NCBI GenBank assembly: GCA_041661445.1
Contig: JBAZUK010000003.1
Span: 62,001 to 126,000 of the forward strand
DNA length: 64,000 nucleotides
Reading direction: 5' to 3'
DNA from: JBAZUK01 sp041661445
GTDB taxonomy: Bacteria > Chlamydiota > Chlamydiia > Chlamydiales > SM23-39
Positions 8,956 to 17,404 of the stretch are shown one piece after another (the stretch's first letter is position 1; each line of letters begins with the position of its first letter). The position numbers and the translations under genes were made by a program. Under the pieces are notes generated by a model. The model searched no databases, was not told where the DNA came from, and saw nothing but the letters and a program-made list of their open reading frames with translations.

Positions 8956-10968
8956 TTATTTGCCTCCTAATAAATCTAATATTAGATCAATAATTTTTAT
9001 CCCTATGAAAGGAAAGATAATCCCTCCAAGTCCATATATGATAAGATTTCTTTGCAGCAAAGTTATTGTTTTTTCGATTTTTAATTTTACTCCTTTAAAT
9101 GCTAAAGGAATCAAAATAATAATACTCAATGCATTGAAAATAACTGCTGATAAAATTGCATTTTCAGGACTTGATAGATTCATAATATTAAGCTTTGAAA
9201 AAAAAGGAAAATATGGGATCAAGATTGCAGGAATAATCACCAAGTATTTCGAAACGTCGTTTGCGATGCTAAAAGTTGTTAAAGCTCCTCTTGTCATAAG
9301 CATCTCTTTACCCACTTGTATGATATCAAAGAGTTTAATAGGGGTTGAATCCAAATCAATCATGTTAGCCGCTTCTTTAGCAGCCTCTGTCCCGGAATTC
9401 ATTGCAACTCCCAGATCAGCTTGAGCTAGAGCCGGAGCATCATTTACTCCATCACCCGTCATTGCAATCATAAAGCCCTGATCCTGCTTTCTCAAAATCA
9501 AATTTAGTTTATCTTTTGGTTTTGCCTCTGCTATATATTCCCCAACTTTAATTTCTTCAGCTATCGCTGCAGCAGTAGATTTATTATCACCTGTGATCAT
9601 TACAGTTTTCTGACCTAATTTATGAAACTTTTCAAAATATTTATCGATTCCGGGTTTTATTTTATCTTTTAGCGCTATTATTCCATAAATCTGATGAGGA
9701 TCGGCAACAATTAATGGAGTTCCGCCTTTCTTTGTTATTTGATCCATTGCTTCTTGTAAATATTTTGAAAGCAACGCTTTTGAAAAAAGCTCAATTGAAT
9801 CTCTTGCGCCTTTCCGATAAGATATTCCATTATAGTCAGATCCGCTGATCCGTGTATCAGCGCTAAATGGCTTCCAAATAATATTTTCAAATTTCTCTTT
9901 AAAAATTTCAGGATAACTTTTTTCAATGTATTCTAAAATGTTTCTTCCTTCAGTTGTTGTGTCCAAATAGGTTGCTATATAAACAACTTTTACAAAATCT
10001 TCGATTTTGATCCCGGCTTCCGGTTTAAAATCAAAAACCTGTCTGTTTCCTACTGTTATAGTTCCTGTTTTATCAAGCATGATTATGTCGATATCTCCGG
10101 CAGCTTCTATCGACTGTCTGTTTGTTGCCAAAACATTTTTTTTGACCAGATGATTTATTCCTGCTATTCCAACAGCATTTAACAATCCGGCTATTGTAGT
10201 CGGGATCAAACAGATTAAAAATGAAATCAGGATCGTCAAGGAAAGATCGAGCTCAAAATATTGACTTACGATCTTCAAAGAGATCATTCCAACAAAAAAT
10301 ATAAAGGTTAATCCTGATAAAAGAAGTGTTAATGCCATTTCGTTATGTGTTTTTTTTCGGGTTGCCTTCTCGATCAGATTGATCATTTCGTCTAAATAAC
10401 TTTCACCTGGATTTGCTGAAATTTTAATTTTGAGAAAATTCGATAAGACTTTTGTTCCGGCCGTTACACTGCTGTTATCCGTTCCGGCCGCTCTTATTAC
10501 CGGATTTGACTCTCCAGTTATTGCAGACTCATCAATTAAAGCTATTCCTTCTATGATCTCCCCATCTCCCGGTATCGTCTCTCCTTCTTTAACAATTACA
10601 ATATCTTCTTTTCTTAGATCTTGCGATGGCAATATGATCACTTTATCATTTTCAATTTTATTAGCTAAAACTTCACTACGGGATTTTTTTAGATAATCTG
10701 CCTGAGCCTGACTGCGCACTTCAGCAATTGTTTCAGAAAAATTCGCAAACAAAGCAGTAAACCAAAGCCATATGGCAATGTTCAATATGAAATGAAATAA
10801 TTCAGCAGGAGAAATAAATAACTCTACGGTAGAAAGAATAGCGCCTATTTCCGAGATAAAAATCACAGGATTTTTAATTAGAAAAAAGGGATTTAATTTC
10901 AAAAATGATTTCAAAATTATTTGAAAGATCATTTTTGAGGATTTTTTTTTAGTTTTTTCTATTTTCAT
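8956..10968 (-). CDS. kdpB: Potassium-transporting P-type ATPase subunit B
   Basis: 670 aa, near the usual length of about 680. It has the actuator motif SAITGESNPV, the phosphorylation motif DKTGT with the aspartate at residue 299, the nucleotide-binding region with KGARDSIELF, and the hinge MTGDGVNDAPALAQADLGVA. Membrane helices lie on both sides. KdpB hydrolyses ATP through an aspartyl-phosphate intermediate and drives K+ taken up through KdpA into the cytoplasm. It lies six bases after kdpA. All catalytic motifs are intact, so the pump should be functional. Confidence 0.97.
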   Translation of the reverse strand: MKIEKTKKKSSKMIFQIILKSFLKLNPFFLIKNPVIFISEIGAILSTVELFISPAELFHFILNIAIWLWFTALFANFSETIAEVRSQAQADYLKKSRSEVLANKIENDKVIILPSQDLRKEDIVIVKEGETIPGDGEIIEGIALIDESAITGESNPVIRAAGTDNSSVTAGTKVLSNFLKIKISANPGESYLDEMINLIEKATRKKTHNEMALTLLLSGLTFIFFVGMISLKIVSQYFELDLSLTILISFLICLIPTTIAGLLNAVGIAGINHLVKKNVLATNRQSIEAAGDIDIIMLDKTGTITVGNRQVFDFKPEAGIKIEDFVKVVYIATYLDTTTEGRNILEYIEKSYPEIFKEKFENIIWKPFSADTRISGSDYNGISYRKGARDSIELFSKALLSKYLQEAMDQITKKGGTPLIVADPHQIYGIIALKDKIKPGIDKYFEKFHKLGQKTVMITGDNKSTAAAIAEEIKVGEYIAEAKPKDKLNLILRKQDQGFMIAMTGDGVNDAPALAQADLGVAMNSGTEAAKEAANMIDLDSTPIKLFDIIQVGKEMLMTRGALTTFSIANDVSKYLVIIPAILIPYFPFFSKLNIMNLSSPENAILSAVIFNALSIIILIPLAFKGVKLKIEKTITLLQRNLIIYGLGGIIFPFIGIKIIDLILDLLGGK

Positions 10969-10974
10969 ATTTAC

Positions 10975-12684
10975 CTAAAAAAAGTGCAAATTATGCATAT
11001 AAAATTCTTCTAATATTGGTCCAAATACGACAATAGGAGCAAATGTCATTATGCCTAATAAAATAATGATGAATATTAAAAGAAACGTAAATGTAATTCC
11101 TTGTACCGGAAAAGATTTTTCACTTTCAGGATGTTTTCTTTTCTTGACCAAAGATCCGGCCAATGCAATTACCAAACTGATAATGCCGAAACGACCAATT
11201 AACATTGCTATTCCAAGAGAATAATTATACCAGCTGTTAACCTTTAAGCCCGCAAAACCGCTGCCGTTATTTCCCATGCAGGAAGAAAATGCATATAGAA
11301 TCTCTGAAAAGCCGTGAGGTCCCTTATTAAAAATCCCCAAAAGTCCTGAATGAGTAACAATCGCCAAACAAGTCGAGCCAAGGATCACCGAATAAAAAAT
11401 AAGAAGGGCAAAAACACAAATCTTGATCTCAAAAATTTCAATTTTATTATGAATGTATTCCGGCGTTCTTCCGACAATTAATCCTGAAATAAAGATGGTA
11501 ATCAAAACATAAAAAATTAAGTTATAGATACCTGAGCCTACCCCGCCAAATATAATTTCACCGAACTGAATGTTCAACATTGGAATCAGTCCGCCAATCG
11601 GAGTATAGGAATCTAAAGAAGAATTTACAGCTCCGCAAGATACCGCTGTAGTTGTGGCAGTATATAAAGTTGATCCAAAAATCCCAAATCTCTGTTCCTT
11701 TCCTTCCATATTTATCGATTGTTCAACTTGTTTACTTTTACTGAATAATGTGTTTCCTTTTGTCTCAAAAAATGAGGAAACAATCACACTTACGATAAAA
11801 ATAATCAACATAGCAAAAAATATAGACCAGCCATGTTTTTTTCTTTTTATTTCCCGACCAAAATAATAAACCATAGAAGCAGGTATTATCAGAATGCTCA
11901 AAATCTGAATGAAATTTGTTAAAGGATTTGGATTTTCATAAGGATGAGCTGAATTAACCCCGGTGAAACCGCCGCCATTCGACCCAAGCAGCTTGATGGC
12001 TTCTTGAGATGCTATCGGTCCCTGAACAAGCATTTGGTTTGGTGAATCAAGACACTTAGCAGCAACATAAGGTTTAAAATTTTGCGGAACTCCTTGAGAA
12101 ACGTAAAAAACAGCTAAAAGAATAGATAACGGAAGCAAGAGGTATAAAGAAACCCTTATGATATCTACCCAGAAATTGCCGATTTTGGTTCCTAAATGTC
12201 TGGAAATTCCTCTTACTAAAGTCGCAGCGACAGAAATCCCGGCAGCTGCCCCTAAAAAGTTTTGAACAGCAAGGCCTATCATCTGAGAAAAATATGATAA
12301 AGTACTTTCCCCGCTATAAGTTTGCCAGTTAGTTGTTGTTACAAAACTAGATGTAATATTAAAATTCATATCAGCTGGCGGAGAAGGAAGTTTTTGAGGA
12401 TTGAAAGGCAAATAACTTTGGATCTGCAAAATTAAAAATAAACCAGCAAAACAGATAAGGCTAAAAATCAATACTGCCCTAAGCTGCTGCTTCCAGTCGT
12501 ATTCAGCTTTGGGATCGATCTTACAAATTCTATACAAAAACTTCTCTAATGGCTTGAATAAAAAATCCAAAAAAGTTCTACCTTCCGGATTTAATACCCT
12601 GCTTATATATTTTCCAATAGGTTTGACTAAAAGAAGTATTATAAGAACAAATAAGATTAGTTGAATTACTGAAATTAAATCCAT
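10975..12684 (-). CDS. kdpA: Potassium-transporting ATPase subunit A (K+ channel-like subunit)
   Basis: About 569 aa, polytopic. Recognisable KdpA segments include SNGGGFTGVNSAHPYENPNP, the TAVSCGAVNSSL loop, NIQFGEIIFGGVGSG and SCMGNNGSGFAGL; these are the repeated pore loops of the K+ selectivity filter. KdpA selects and binds K+ with high affinity. I place the start at the ATG at 12684 (MDLISVIQ), preceded by TGAGGGG in the end of kdpF; a TTG at 12693 would overlap kdpF and is less likely. No kdpD/kdpE regulator genes are present here, so how the operon senses K+ limitation is open. Confidence 0.95.
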   Translation of the reverse strand: MDLISVIQLILFVLIILLLVKPIGKYISRVLNPEGRTFLDFLFKPLEKFLYRICKIDPKAEYDWKQQLRAVLIFSLICFAGLFLILQIQSYLPFNPQKLPSPPADMNFNITSSFVTTTNWQTYSGESTLSYFSQMIGLAVQNFLGAAAGISVAATLVRGISRHLGTKIGNFWVDIIRVSLYLLLPLSILLAVFYVSQGVPQNFKPYVAAKCLDSPNQMLVQGPIASQEAIKLLGSNGGGFTGVNSAHPYENPNPLTNFIQILSILIIPASMVYYFGREIKRKKHGWSIFFAMLIIFIVSVIVSSFFETKGNTLFSKSKQVEQSINMEGKEQRFGIFGSTLYTATTTAVSCGAVNSSLDSYTPIGGLIPMLNIQFGEIIFGGVGSGIYNLIFYVLITIFISGLIVGRTPEYIHNKIEIFEIKICVFALLIFYSVILGSTCLAIVTHSGLLGIFNKGPHGFSEILYAFSSCMGNNGSGFAGLKVNSWYNYSLGIAMLIGRFGIISLVIALAGSLVKKRKHPESEKSFPVQGITFTFLLIFIIILLGIMTFAPIVVFGPILEEFYMHNLHFF

Positions 12685-12689
12685 ACCCC

Positions 12690-12779
12690 TCAAAAGTGCT
12701 CAGGCCATAAAATGGTTGATAACAGATAAATCAAAATAAAAAAAGAAATAAATAAAACGATTATATTAAACATATTCAT
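12690..12779 (-). CDS. kdpF: KdpF-like small membrane subunit (29 aa)
   Basis: A 29-codon ORF immediately upstream of kdpA encodes one hydrophobic helix (FNIIVLFISFFILIYLLSTI) followed by a WPEHF end. Position, length, single helix and the aromatic/proline C-terminal pattern fit KdpF, the small subunit that stabilises the KdpABC complex (known KdpF proteins are about 29 aa). It has GAGGATGA just before the start and ends five bases before the preferred kdpA start. Genes this short are often missed. The identification rests on context plus pattern, not on strong sequence identity. Confidence 0.8.
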   Translation of the reverse strand: MNMFNIIVLFISFFILIYLLSTILWPEHF

Positions 12780-12944
12780 CCTCTTTTTCGTAATATTTAA
12801 TAAATATTTTTTATTGTCAAATGTTATAGTTTTTGCAGAACAGTTTTTATTTTTTTGCTATTTGACAGATAATTTTGTAAAATGAAAAGTTGAAATTTTT
12901 AAATTTAATAAATTGTTTTTTTTATCAATAAAAAATTAAGACTC

Positions 12945-13967
12945 ATGAGCAAAAGAATTTATTTTTCTGTTTTCTTGTTTTCCATAATCTGCTCTTTTTT
13001 ATTTTGCGGAGAAATGGGACATTATCAGCCGGGGGTTCTTAATTCTAAAGATTTTATCATGCCTGCAAAAGGTATTTACTATATACAGTATGATTCATTA
13101 TATTTCAGCAATTCATTTTATGGACCGGACAGCAGAAAGCTATCTATTTTAAAGGCTGGCGAATCTTTCAGTTACAAGGGATATTATATCGATGCGTTAA
13201 GTGATTCTAAAATTCGTTTTAAAGTTAGATCTTTAGGTATTATCCCAAAATTCATTTTCGTAGCAAAAAATACAATTATCGGGGCTCATTATGCATTTTT
13301 TTTCAATCCTTTTTTTGTCTACGAATCTGTTAATCTTAAAACCGATGTTTTATCGGATTTACCGATAAATGGAATCCAGGTCCCCGGTAAATCGGCAACA
13401 AGGAATCTAAAAATTTCCAGCAATGTTTTGGCTATGGGCGATTTTTTCATTAATCCGATCTGGCTGGATTGGGATGACGATTATTTTGATTTTTGGTTTC
13501 GATATGGGGCTTATGCTCCTATTGGAAGCTACAAAAGCACGCGTCTATCAAATCCAGGACTTGGTTTCTGGAGCCATGAAATTGTCTGGGGCGGGAGTGT
13601 TTATTTTCAAAAAGAGAAAACAACTGCCCTTGTTTTAAACCTAACTTATGAAATCAATCAGAAACAAAGACATACCCATATCGTCCCTGGAGAATATTTT
13701 ATCTTCGAATATGCATTAAGTCACTACCCTAATAAACACCTTGAATTTTGTTTAACAGGATATAGTTTGTTACAAGTTACTGATGATTCCGGGAATCTTT
13801 CAAGAAATAAACACATTAAAAGTTCAGCTAACGCGTTTGGGATTCAAAACAGCTACTGGATAAAGCCAGAAAAATTATTTCTCTCTGCAAGATATTTATA
13901 TGAATATACTGCAAAATATAGAACTAAAGGTCAATTAGCAGGGGTAAATTTAACATATGTTTTTTAA
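12945..13967 (+). CDS. SphA/MetA-like outer-membrane transporter homologue
   Basis: 340 aa with a signal peptide (FSVFLFSIICSFLFCG). The mature start, with GEMGHYQPGVLNSKDFIMPA, resembles the Phenol_MetA_deg (SphA) family of outer-membrane proteins found beside aromatic-degradation and other operons. The rest alternates short aromatic beta-strands (WFRYGAYAPIGSY, ARYLYEYTAKYR) and ends in YVF, a terminal-Phe pattern of outer-membrane beta-barrels. It overlaps the next gene, which also looks like a barrel, by 11 bases. It is divergent from kdp; the region between (12780-12944) must hold both promoters. The substrate is unknown. Confidence 0.7.
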   Translation: MSKRIYFSVFLFSIICSFLFCGEMGHYQPGVLNSKDFIMPAKGIYYIQYDSLYFSNSFYGPDSRKLSILKAGESFSYKGYYIDALSDSKIRFKVRSLGIIPKFIFVAKNTIIGAHYAFFFNPFFVYESVNLKTDVLSDLPINGIQVPGKSATRNLKISSNVLAMGDFFINPIWLDWDDDYFDFWFRYGAYAPIGSYKSTRLSNPGLGFWSHEIVWGGSVYFQKEKTTALVLNLTYEINQKQRHTHIVPGEYFIFEYALSHYPNKHLEFCLTGYSLLQVTDDSGNLSRNKHIKSSANAFGIQNSYWIKPEKLFLSARYLYEYTAKYRTKGQLAGVNLTYVF

Positions 13968-14787
13968 AACATCGGAAAATAGATCTTATTATTTAATTTT
14001 TTTTCTAGGACTTCTATTTTTTTTCTCCCCTTTATCTGCTCAGGACGAAAAAGATCCAAAATATTTAGATAAAAAGCTTGCCTTACTAAAGGCAGCGCAA
14101 GATCCTTTAGATAATATGTATTCAGTTCCCCTGCAGCACAATTTTAATTTCGGATATGGAAATAATAAGGAAATGCAATACATCTTAAATATTGAACCGA
14201 TCATTCCTTTTTCACTTCCCGGAAACTGGCTTTTCATCAACAGGAGCATCCTCTCAGTCATTTCACAGCCAATACCCAAGAAAAAATTTGGACTCGGAGA
14301 TCTTATTACTTCGTTTTATTTTGTTCCACCCCGCTTAAAACACTTTGGATGTGCCCTCGGCCCCATTTTTCAATTTCCAACAGCCACTGATGAAATACTG
14401 GGATCTGAAAAATTATCTATTGGGCCGACCGCCGCTTTTATTTACACAAAGGGACACTTTTTATTTGGAACGTTATATTACAATCTTAGCTCTGTTGCCG
14501 GAAGAAAATCAAGAAAGCACGTCAACGTTATGACATTGCAGCCATTTTATTATTATAACCTGCCGAATGAATGGTATATCGTCAGCGCTCCAATTATTAA
14601 AGCCAATTGGAGAGAAACAAAAAATAATGTATGGCTAGTTCCCCTCGGCGGCGGATTTGGAAAACTTCTTGACTGCAACAACCAATTTATAAATCTAAAT
14701 CTTGCAGTCTACTATAATATTAAAAGACCCCAGTTCAGAGAAAAATGGACATTTAGATTTGTAACAGAATATCTCTTTCCTAAATAA
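13957..14787 (+). CDS. Predicted outer-membrane beta-barrel protein
   Basis: 276 aa. A signal peptide (LIFFLGLLFFFSPLSAQ) is followed by a barrel-like chain with many alternating aromatic/hydrophobic strands: NFNFGYGNNKEMQYILNIEP, LIFINR-type strands, FGLGDLITSFYFVPP and a C-terminal TFRFVTEYLFPK. It resembles transporter/neuromedin-U-like bacterial barrels that are often annotated only as hypothetical. Its overlap with the preceding gene suggests the two are made together. There is no evidence for a specific substrate. The barrel call is inferred from composition and the signal peptide. Confidence 0.65.
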   Translation: MFFKTSENRSYYLIFFLGLLFFFSPLSAQDEKDPKYLDKKLALLKAAQDPLDNMYSVPLQHNFNFGYGNNKEMQYILNIEPIIPFSLPGNWLFINRSILSVISQPIPKKKFGLGDLITSFYFVPPRLKHFGCALGPIFQFPTATDEILGSEKLSIGPTAAFIYTKGHFLFGTLYYNLSSVAGRKSRKHVNVMTLQPFYYYNLPNEWYIVSAPIIKANWRETKNNVWLVPLGGGFGKLLDCNNQFINLNLAVYYNIKRPQFREKWTFRFVTEYLFPK

Positions 14788-14922
14788 ATTATAAAAAAAC
14801 ACTCCAGTATCATTATAAATTTTGACACAGAAAAAATATTCACAAAATTTAATTTGAGTTTTTTTGTTTCTAGAATAAAAAAAATAATATATATATTTTT
14901 TTATAAAATCCGGAGGTTTATT

Positions 14923-15999
14923 TTGAAAACATTGAAATTGTTAATATGTTTTATTTTTCTTTCAGCAATTGATCTTAGTGCCTGTACTGGAATTAAGTTA
15001 ATTGCCAAAGACGGTTCAGTCGTACATGGAAGAACTTTAGAATTCGGCGTCCAGGTAAATACTTCTCTTGTAGTTATTCCAAGAAATTATCGATTTACAA
15101 GTACAACTCCCAAGGGCAAAGGATTAACCTATAAAAGCAAATATGCAGCTGTTGGAGCTATTACAAACAGTACTATAAGTATTATGGATGGAATTAATGA
15201 GAAAGGTTTATCAATCGGAACTTTTTATTTTCCAGGTTTTGCTTCTTATACTCAAATCACTAAAGAAAATCAAGATAAGGCCTTATCTCCTTTAGAATTT
15301 CCTAATTGGATTTTAACACAATTCCAAAACATAGATGAAATAAAAACAGCACTTAACAATATCGTGATTGCACCGACTATATCCAAAGAATGGGGTAATG
15401 AGCCACCTCCATTTCATTATATTGTCTATGAAAAAAATGGCGATAGCATCGTAATCGAACCAATAGATGGAAAACTGGTAGTTTATGATAATCCGATTGG
15501 AGTGATCACTAATTCTCCTACTTTCGATTGGCATATAAACAATCTTAGGAACTATATCAATCTTAAACCGGAAAATGCTACCCCTGTTACTTTAGACGGA
15601 ATTGTCTTAACCCCTTTTGGACAAGGATCTGGAATGACAGGCCTTCCAGGCGACTTTACTCCCCCTTCAAGATTTGTCAAGGCAACCTTTTTTTCTACCT
15701 CAGCGATACCTTCCGAAGATGCTGAAAAATCTGTATTTCAAGCTTTCCATATTTTAAATCAATTTGATATTCCTAAAGGAATCGCACGAAATGTTGTTAA
15801 AGATCATGTAATTGTAGATTATACAATGTACACTAATGTAAGAGACCCGAACTCATTAAAATTTTATTTCAAAACATATGACAACCAAAATATAAAAGTA
15901 ATTGATCTGAATAAATTTGACTGGGATGCAAAAAAGATAAAAAAAATTGAAGTTTCGGGGTTCGAAAAACCTATAGATATTTCATCAGATTTAAAATAA
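14923..15999 (+). CDS. Secreted Ntn amidohydrolase, choloylglycine hydrolase / linear amide C-N hydrolase family
   Basis: 358 aa from a TTG start at 14923 that has GGAGG at 14912-14916; longer readings from 14854 lack a ribosome-binding site. A signal peptide (MKTLKLLICFIFLSAIDLSA) precedes Cys21, and CTGIKLIAKDGSVVHGRTLE is the canonical Ntn-hydrolase start, with Cys as the N-terminal nucleophile followed by the GRTLEF strand. Downstream are MDGINEKGLSIGTFYFPGF and GVITNSPTFDWH, where the family keeps substrate-pocket and catalytic Asn residues. It should cleave a non-peptide amide bond outside the cytoplasm (relatives act on bile salts, penicillin V or acyl-homoserine lactones). LSAC also matches a lipobox, see findings. 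Confidence 0.87.
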   Translation: MKTLKLLICFIFLSAIDLSACTGIKLIAKDGSVVHGRTLEFGVQVNTSLVVIPRNYRFTSTTPKGKGLTYKSKYAAVGAITNSTISIMDGINEKGLSIGTFYFPGFASYTQITKENQDKALSPLEFPNWILTQFQNIDEIKTALNNIVIAPTISKEWGNEPPPFHYIVYEKNGDSIVIEPIDGKLVVYDNPIGVITNSPTFDWHINNLRNYINLKPENATPVTLDGIVLTPFGQGSGMTGLPGDFTPPSRFVKATFFSTSAIPSEDAEKSVFQAFHILNQFDIPKGIARNVVKDHVIVDYTMYTNVRDPNSLKFYFKTYDNQNIKVIDLNKFDWDAKKIKKIEVSGFEKPIDISSDLK

Positions 16000-16003
16000 A
16001 TTC

Positions 16004-16055
16004 TTTTACAAAAAAATCTCTTGTTATTTTTTTAAACAAGAGATTTTTTGTAAAA
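16004..16055. terminator. Bidirectional hairpin terminator
   Basis: The left arm (16004-16025, TTTTAC-A7-TCTCTTGTT) pairs with the right arm (16035-16055, AACAAGAGATTTTTTGTAAAA) around a T-rich loop, with a one-base bulge. It lies between convergent genes ending at 15999 and 16107, and the A- and T-runs in the arms give a U-tract in either direction. Confidence 0.75.
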
Positions 16056-16106
16056 ACATTGGAATCACAAACATTAAAGTCGGAAATTTATCAACACATT
16101 AAAATT

Positions 16107-16826
16107 TTATTTCCATTTAACAATGCTTGGAGCAGCAGAGTTTCTTGCATTTAGATTGATCAATAAATAATTATCCCCATATTTGTTTGAACAATCTTTA
16201 ATTACAGTAAAGTTACCTTTTTCTTCCATAAAGATTTTATCCGCTCTAGCAATAATGATCTTATCACCGACTCTCCATTTATAAGTCGCCCAAGAATCAA
16301 ACCAATTTATTTCCCAATCAACCTTATTTTCGGTAGTTACAAAATAACCTTTGTTATCAATTTTTTCGATAGAACTATTTTTTACCTGTTCCCACATATT
16401 ATAATTAAGCTCGACAAAAAAAACTTGATTATTCCTAGCATTTTTCAAAACATATTCACTTTCACTTAATTTTATTCTTTTTCCTGGATTAGATTCTATT
16501 TCAAGATTATTTTTATTAATTATTATATCATCACCTATATTCCATAGATCAAATGAAGCCGCAAAAGCTTCAGAAACTTTTTGCAAATCATCAATAAATT
16601 CACTAATAACAAACCACTGAGAACCATCATTCAACTGGATAATTAATTTAGAATCATCATTTTGAATTACCCTTTCGAATTTCAGCGAAGAAATTGATAA
16701 TTCAGATGATTCAAAAATATAATTTTCCTTTTTATCAACTCCATAAGCAAAAATATTATTAAAAATACAAATTGCAGAAAAAAACATATATCCATAAAAA
16801 TTTTTTAACATTTCTAAAAACCCCAT
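16107..16826 (-). CDS. Exported protein of unknown function
   Basis: 239 aa, not recognised. The N-terminus has a hydrophobic segment consistent with a signal peptide (MFFSAICIFNNIFAYG). The rest is a mixed alpha/beta chain with two similar-looking halves: DGSQWFVISEF ... WNIGDDIIINKNN in the first and ENKVDWEINWFDSWATYKWR followed by VGDKIIIARAD in the second. This suggests an internal duplication of a roughly 90-residue beta-rich domain. Starts at 16826 or 16811 are both possible; the second has a GGGG stretch in a better position. It is convergent with the preceding amidase gene across a shared terminator. Confidence 0.6.
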   Translation of the reverse strand: MGFLEMLKNFYGYMFFSAICIFNNIFAYGVDKKENYIFESSELSISSLKFERVIQNDDSKLIIQLNDGSQWFVISEFIDDLQKVSEAFAASFDLWNIGDDIIINKNNLEIESNPGKRIKLSESEYVLKNARNNQVFFVELNYNMWEQVKNSSIEKIDNKGYFVTTENKVDWEINWFDSWATYKWRVGDKIIIARADKIFMEEKGNFTVIKDCSNKYGDNYLLINLNARNSAAPSIVKWK

Positions 16827-17149
16827 TATTAATTTACTTTAGAGAAAATAGTTTTAAGTAAAACTAAATTAATTGGAAGAAAATATCATCAGAAAACAGA
16901 TTCGTTTCTTGATTTTTTCTCTATAATTTGTTCTCGCACTTTTTCTTTATATATTGCAATTTACAACCACGTTAAAATCTTCTAATCTTTTTAAATTCGA
17001 AGACCAGAATCAATTTTTGATAAAAAAGTTTGGAGTTTTTTTATGTATATCAATATTTTCTAAAATTTTGTTTTGCAATTTAAATTATATTTATTATAAG
17101 TAAATTTATAGACCACTAATAAATAAACAAAAAAAAGGAAGATAAGTTT
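16827..17149. other. Divergent intergenic region
   Basis: About 320 AT-rich bases between the exported unknown gene (minus) and the DUF2769 gene (plus). Promoters for both must lie here, but I see no unambiguous -35/-10 pair and no gene. The GGAAGATAAG immediately before 17150 serves as ribosome-binding site for the DUF2769 gene. Confidence 0.4.
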
Positions 17150-17401
17150 ATGACTAAAGTTCAAAAGAACAAAAATAATATCTCATTGTGTTCATGCAAT
17201 AAGGGCTGTCCGAGTTATAACGATTGTGCAAAAAAAGCTAATGAAGGTCTTTTTTGCGCTATTGGCAAGTCATCTTGCAGTTTTAAAATGAATGGTTGTA
17301 TATGCGGTTCTTGTCCGGTTCACAAAGCAAATGGTCTTAAATCAGGATATTACTGCATGAATGGAACAGCTGATGTCGTTGATCTAAAAGCAAAAAAGTA
17401 A
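17150..17401 (+). CDS. DUF2769-family cysteine-rich protein
   Basis: 83 aa with ten cysteines (14, 16, 20, 26, 36, 43, 50, 52, 55, 69). The spacing CSCNKGCPSYNDC ... LFCAIGKSSC ... GCICGSCPVHKANGLKSGYYC matches the DUF2769 family as I know it, a small protein found mainly in anaerobic archaea and bacteria. The cysteines suggest metal or Fe-S binding, but no function is established. It lies three bases before a flavoprotein gene and is presumably co-expressed with it. The taxonomic pattern suggests acquisition by horizontal transfer. GGAAG precedes the ATG. Confidence 0.8.
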   Translation: MTKVQKNKNNISLCSCNKGCPSYNDCAKKANEGLFCAIGKSSCSFKMNGCICGSCPVHKANGLKSGYYCMNGTADVVDLKAKK

Positions 17402-17404
17402 ATT

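Noticed and set aside
8960..9424. Plus-strand 154-codon open frame
   Set aside because: Antisense to kdpB with no family features.
10430..10696. Plus-strand 88-codon open frame
   Set aside because: Antisense shadow of the kdpB actuator domain.
14854..14922. Longer start of the secreted amidase
   Set aside because: No ribosome-binding site, and it would put a basic stretch ahead of the signal peptide; TTG at 14923 follows GGAGG.
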